Assembly (NCBI GenBank): GCA_937896495.1 | Contig: CALBNQ010000163.1 | Coordinates: 1 to 6,177, forward strand | Length of the DNA stretch: 6,177 bases | Direction of reading: 5' to 3' | DNA from: an uncultured archaeon | Lineage (GTDB): Archaea > Thermoproteota > Nitrososphaeria > Nitrososphaerales > Nitrosopumilaceae | Shown here: piece by piece, positions 5,370-6,177 of the stretch | How positions within the stretch are numbered: position 1 is the stretch's first letter | Layout: every line of letters starts with the position of its first letter | Notes under the pieces: generated by a model | Database searches by the model: none | The model's input: only the letters and a program-made list of their open reading frames with translations | What the model was told of the DNA's origin: nothing | Position numbers and translations under genes: made by a program

Positions 5370-6177
5370 ATGTATCGTTCACGTCTTGATACTGATTTGA
5401 GTGATATCACTTTGGATTATGTCTCATCAATTAATGATGATTCTGAAATTGCACTTTATGATATTCTTGGAAGTCAAGCTCATTCTTTAATGCTATTTCA
5501 AAATAATATTATAAAAAAAAATGATGCAAAAAAAATCTTAACTGTTTTAGAAAATCTGAAAAAAGAAAAATTTGATTCATCATCTGGTGCAGAAGATATC
5601 CATGAATTAATTGAATCACTTGTAATTAAAAAAGCAGGTATGGCAAGTGGAGGGAAAATGCATACTGCAAGATCAAGAAATGATCAAGTTGTTTTAGATA
5701 TTAGAATGAAAATTAGAGATGATATTAACATTCTTTGTAATTGTATTTTGGACACTGTTGAATCTCTTGTTTCTGTAGCTAAGAATCACCAAAAAACTAT
5801 CATGCCTTTGTACACACATCTGCAACAAGCTCAGGCAGGTCTATTTTCTCATTATCTTTTGGCTCACGCTGATGCATTAATTAGAGATTTTCAAAGATTG
5901 TTTGACACATTTCAAAGAGTTAATCAAAGTCCTCTTGGTGCAGGTCCAGTTGGTGGCACCAGTATTCCAATTGACAGACATAGTACGGCAAAAATGTTGG
6001 GATTTGATGATCTTGTAGAAAATTCTATTGATGCAACAAGTACTAGAGATTTTGTTGCAGAATATGTTTCAATGGTTTCTATTCTAATGACTAATCTTAG
6101 TAAAATTTCTGAAGATTTTGTAATTTGGTCTACATCTGAATTCTCATTTATTGAATTAGCTGATGAATTCACATCTC
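5370..6177 (+). CDS. argH: Argininosuccinate lyase, N-terminal part
   Basis: Cut by the window end after 269 codons; full ArgH proteins are about 450-500 residues. It cleaves argininosuccinate to arginine and fumarate in the last step of arginine synthesis, as a cytosolic homotetramer of the fumarase/aspartase superfamily. Visible motifs are MYRSRL at the N-terminus, GGKMHTARSRNDQV with H98 and R101-S-R-N-D-Q106 (substrate binding), YTHLQQAQ with the catalytic-type T149-H150, SPLGAGPVGGT, and SIDATSTRDF. The usual HTGRSRNDQ has Ala in place of Gly here (A100), which may be a lineage variant. The superfamily signature loop (GSS-x-M-P-x-K-x-N) would lie beyond the window. The ATG at 5370 is the first in the frame, at leaderless distance from the TATA box. 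The fumarate released can enter the same pool as complex II product, but no operon link exists. Confidence 0.94.
   Translation, partial: MYRSRLDTDLSDITLDYVSSINDDSEIALYDILGSQAHSLMLFQNNIIKKNDAKKILTVLENLKKEKFDSSSGAEDIHELIESLVIKKAGMASGGKMHTARSRNDQVVLDIRMKIRDDINILCNCILDTVESLVSVAKNHQKTIMPLYTHLQQAQAGLFSHYLLAHADALIRDFQRLFDTFQRVNQSPLGAGPVGGTSIPIDRHSTAKMLGFDDLVENSIDATSTRDFVAEYVSMVSILMTNLSKISEDFVIWSTSEFSFIELADEFTS

Noticed and set aside
5400..5411. AGTGATATCACT palindrome near the start of argH, sharing bases with the PadR dyad half-sites
   Set aside because: The half-sites are in the opposite order and closer together, and the bases encode Ser-Asp-Ile-Thr in argH. Twelve-base AT-rich palindromes are expected by chance; not called an operator.
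5924..6172. Minus-strand open frame inside argH
   Set aside because: Antisense to conserved argH motifs; no independent support.
1..6177. Search for mobile elements, CRISPR arrays, tRNA/rRNA, toxin-antitoxin or defence genes
   Set aside because: Nothing seen: no long direct or inverted repeats, no transposase or nuclease motifs and no RNA-like GC-rich stretch. Genes fill nearly all of the window and are metabolic or regulatory.

Overview
The window looks like chromosomal DNA from an ammonia-oxidising archaeon (Nitrososphaerota/Thaumarchaeota, most like the AT-rich Nitrosopumilus lineage). The assignment rests on the C-terminus of an Alba chromatin protein at the left edge, TATA boxes about 25 bp upstream of start codons (leaderless promoters) with no Shine-Dalgarno at first genes, strong AT bias, and a housekeeping gene mix that includes a four-gene succinate dehydrogenase operon. 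The lineage is inferred from sequence character and was not checked by a search. No mobile element, CRISPR array, rRNA or tRNA is visible.

Layout from left to right: (1) 1-161, the 3' end of alba (+). (2) 169-1050, an isocitrate lyase/PEP mutase superfamily C-C lyase (-), tail to tail with alba. (3) 1136-1645, a PadR-family regulator (-) whose promoter carries a perfect 16-bp palindrome. (4) 1740-5000, the operon sdhA-sdhC-sdhD-sdhB (+), with junctions of 0, 1 and 2 nt and a T7 tract just after the last stop. (5) 4997-5320, a small MIP18/DUF59 (PaaD/SufT-like) protein (-), whose stop codon overlaps that of sdhB. (6) 5370-6177, the first 269 codons of argH, argininosuccinate lyase (+), cut by the window end.

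The core of the window is complex II: flavoprotein (SdhA), two three-helix membrane anchors (SdhC, SdhD) and the three-cluster iron-sulfur subunit (SdhB), linking succinate oxidation to the quinone pool. The divergent PadR gene shares a 94-bp intergenic region with sdhA and may regulate itself and possibly the operon. The DUF59 protein belongs to a family tied to Fe-S cluster assembly, which fits next to an Fe-S-rich operon, but it is transcribed oppositely and paired head to head with argH.

I found no clear undescribed multi-gene system. The most interesting signals are regulatory: one symmetric TATATATA element lies midway between argH and the DUF59 gene, about 25 bp from each start; the PadR palindrome abuts its own TATA box; and a four-base TTAA supplies the stop codons of two convergent genes. 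There is no gene-free stretch longer than 300 bases.
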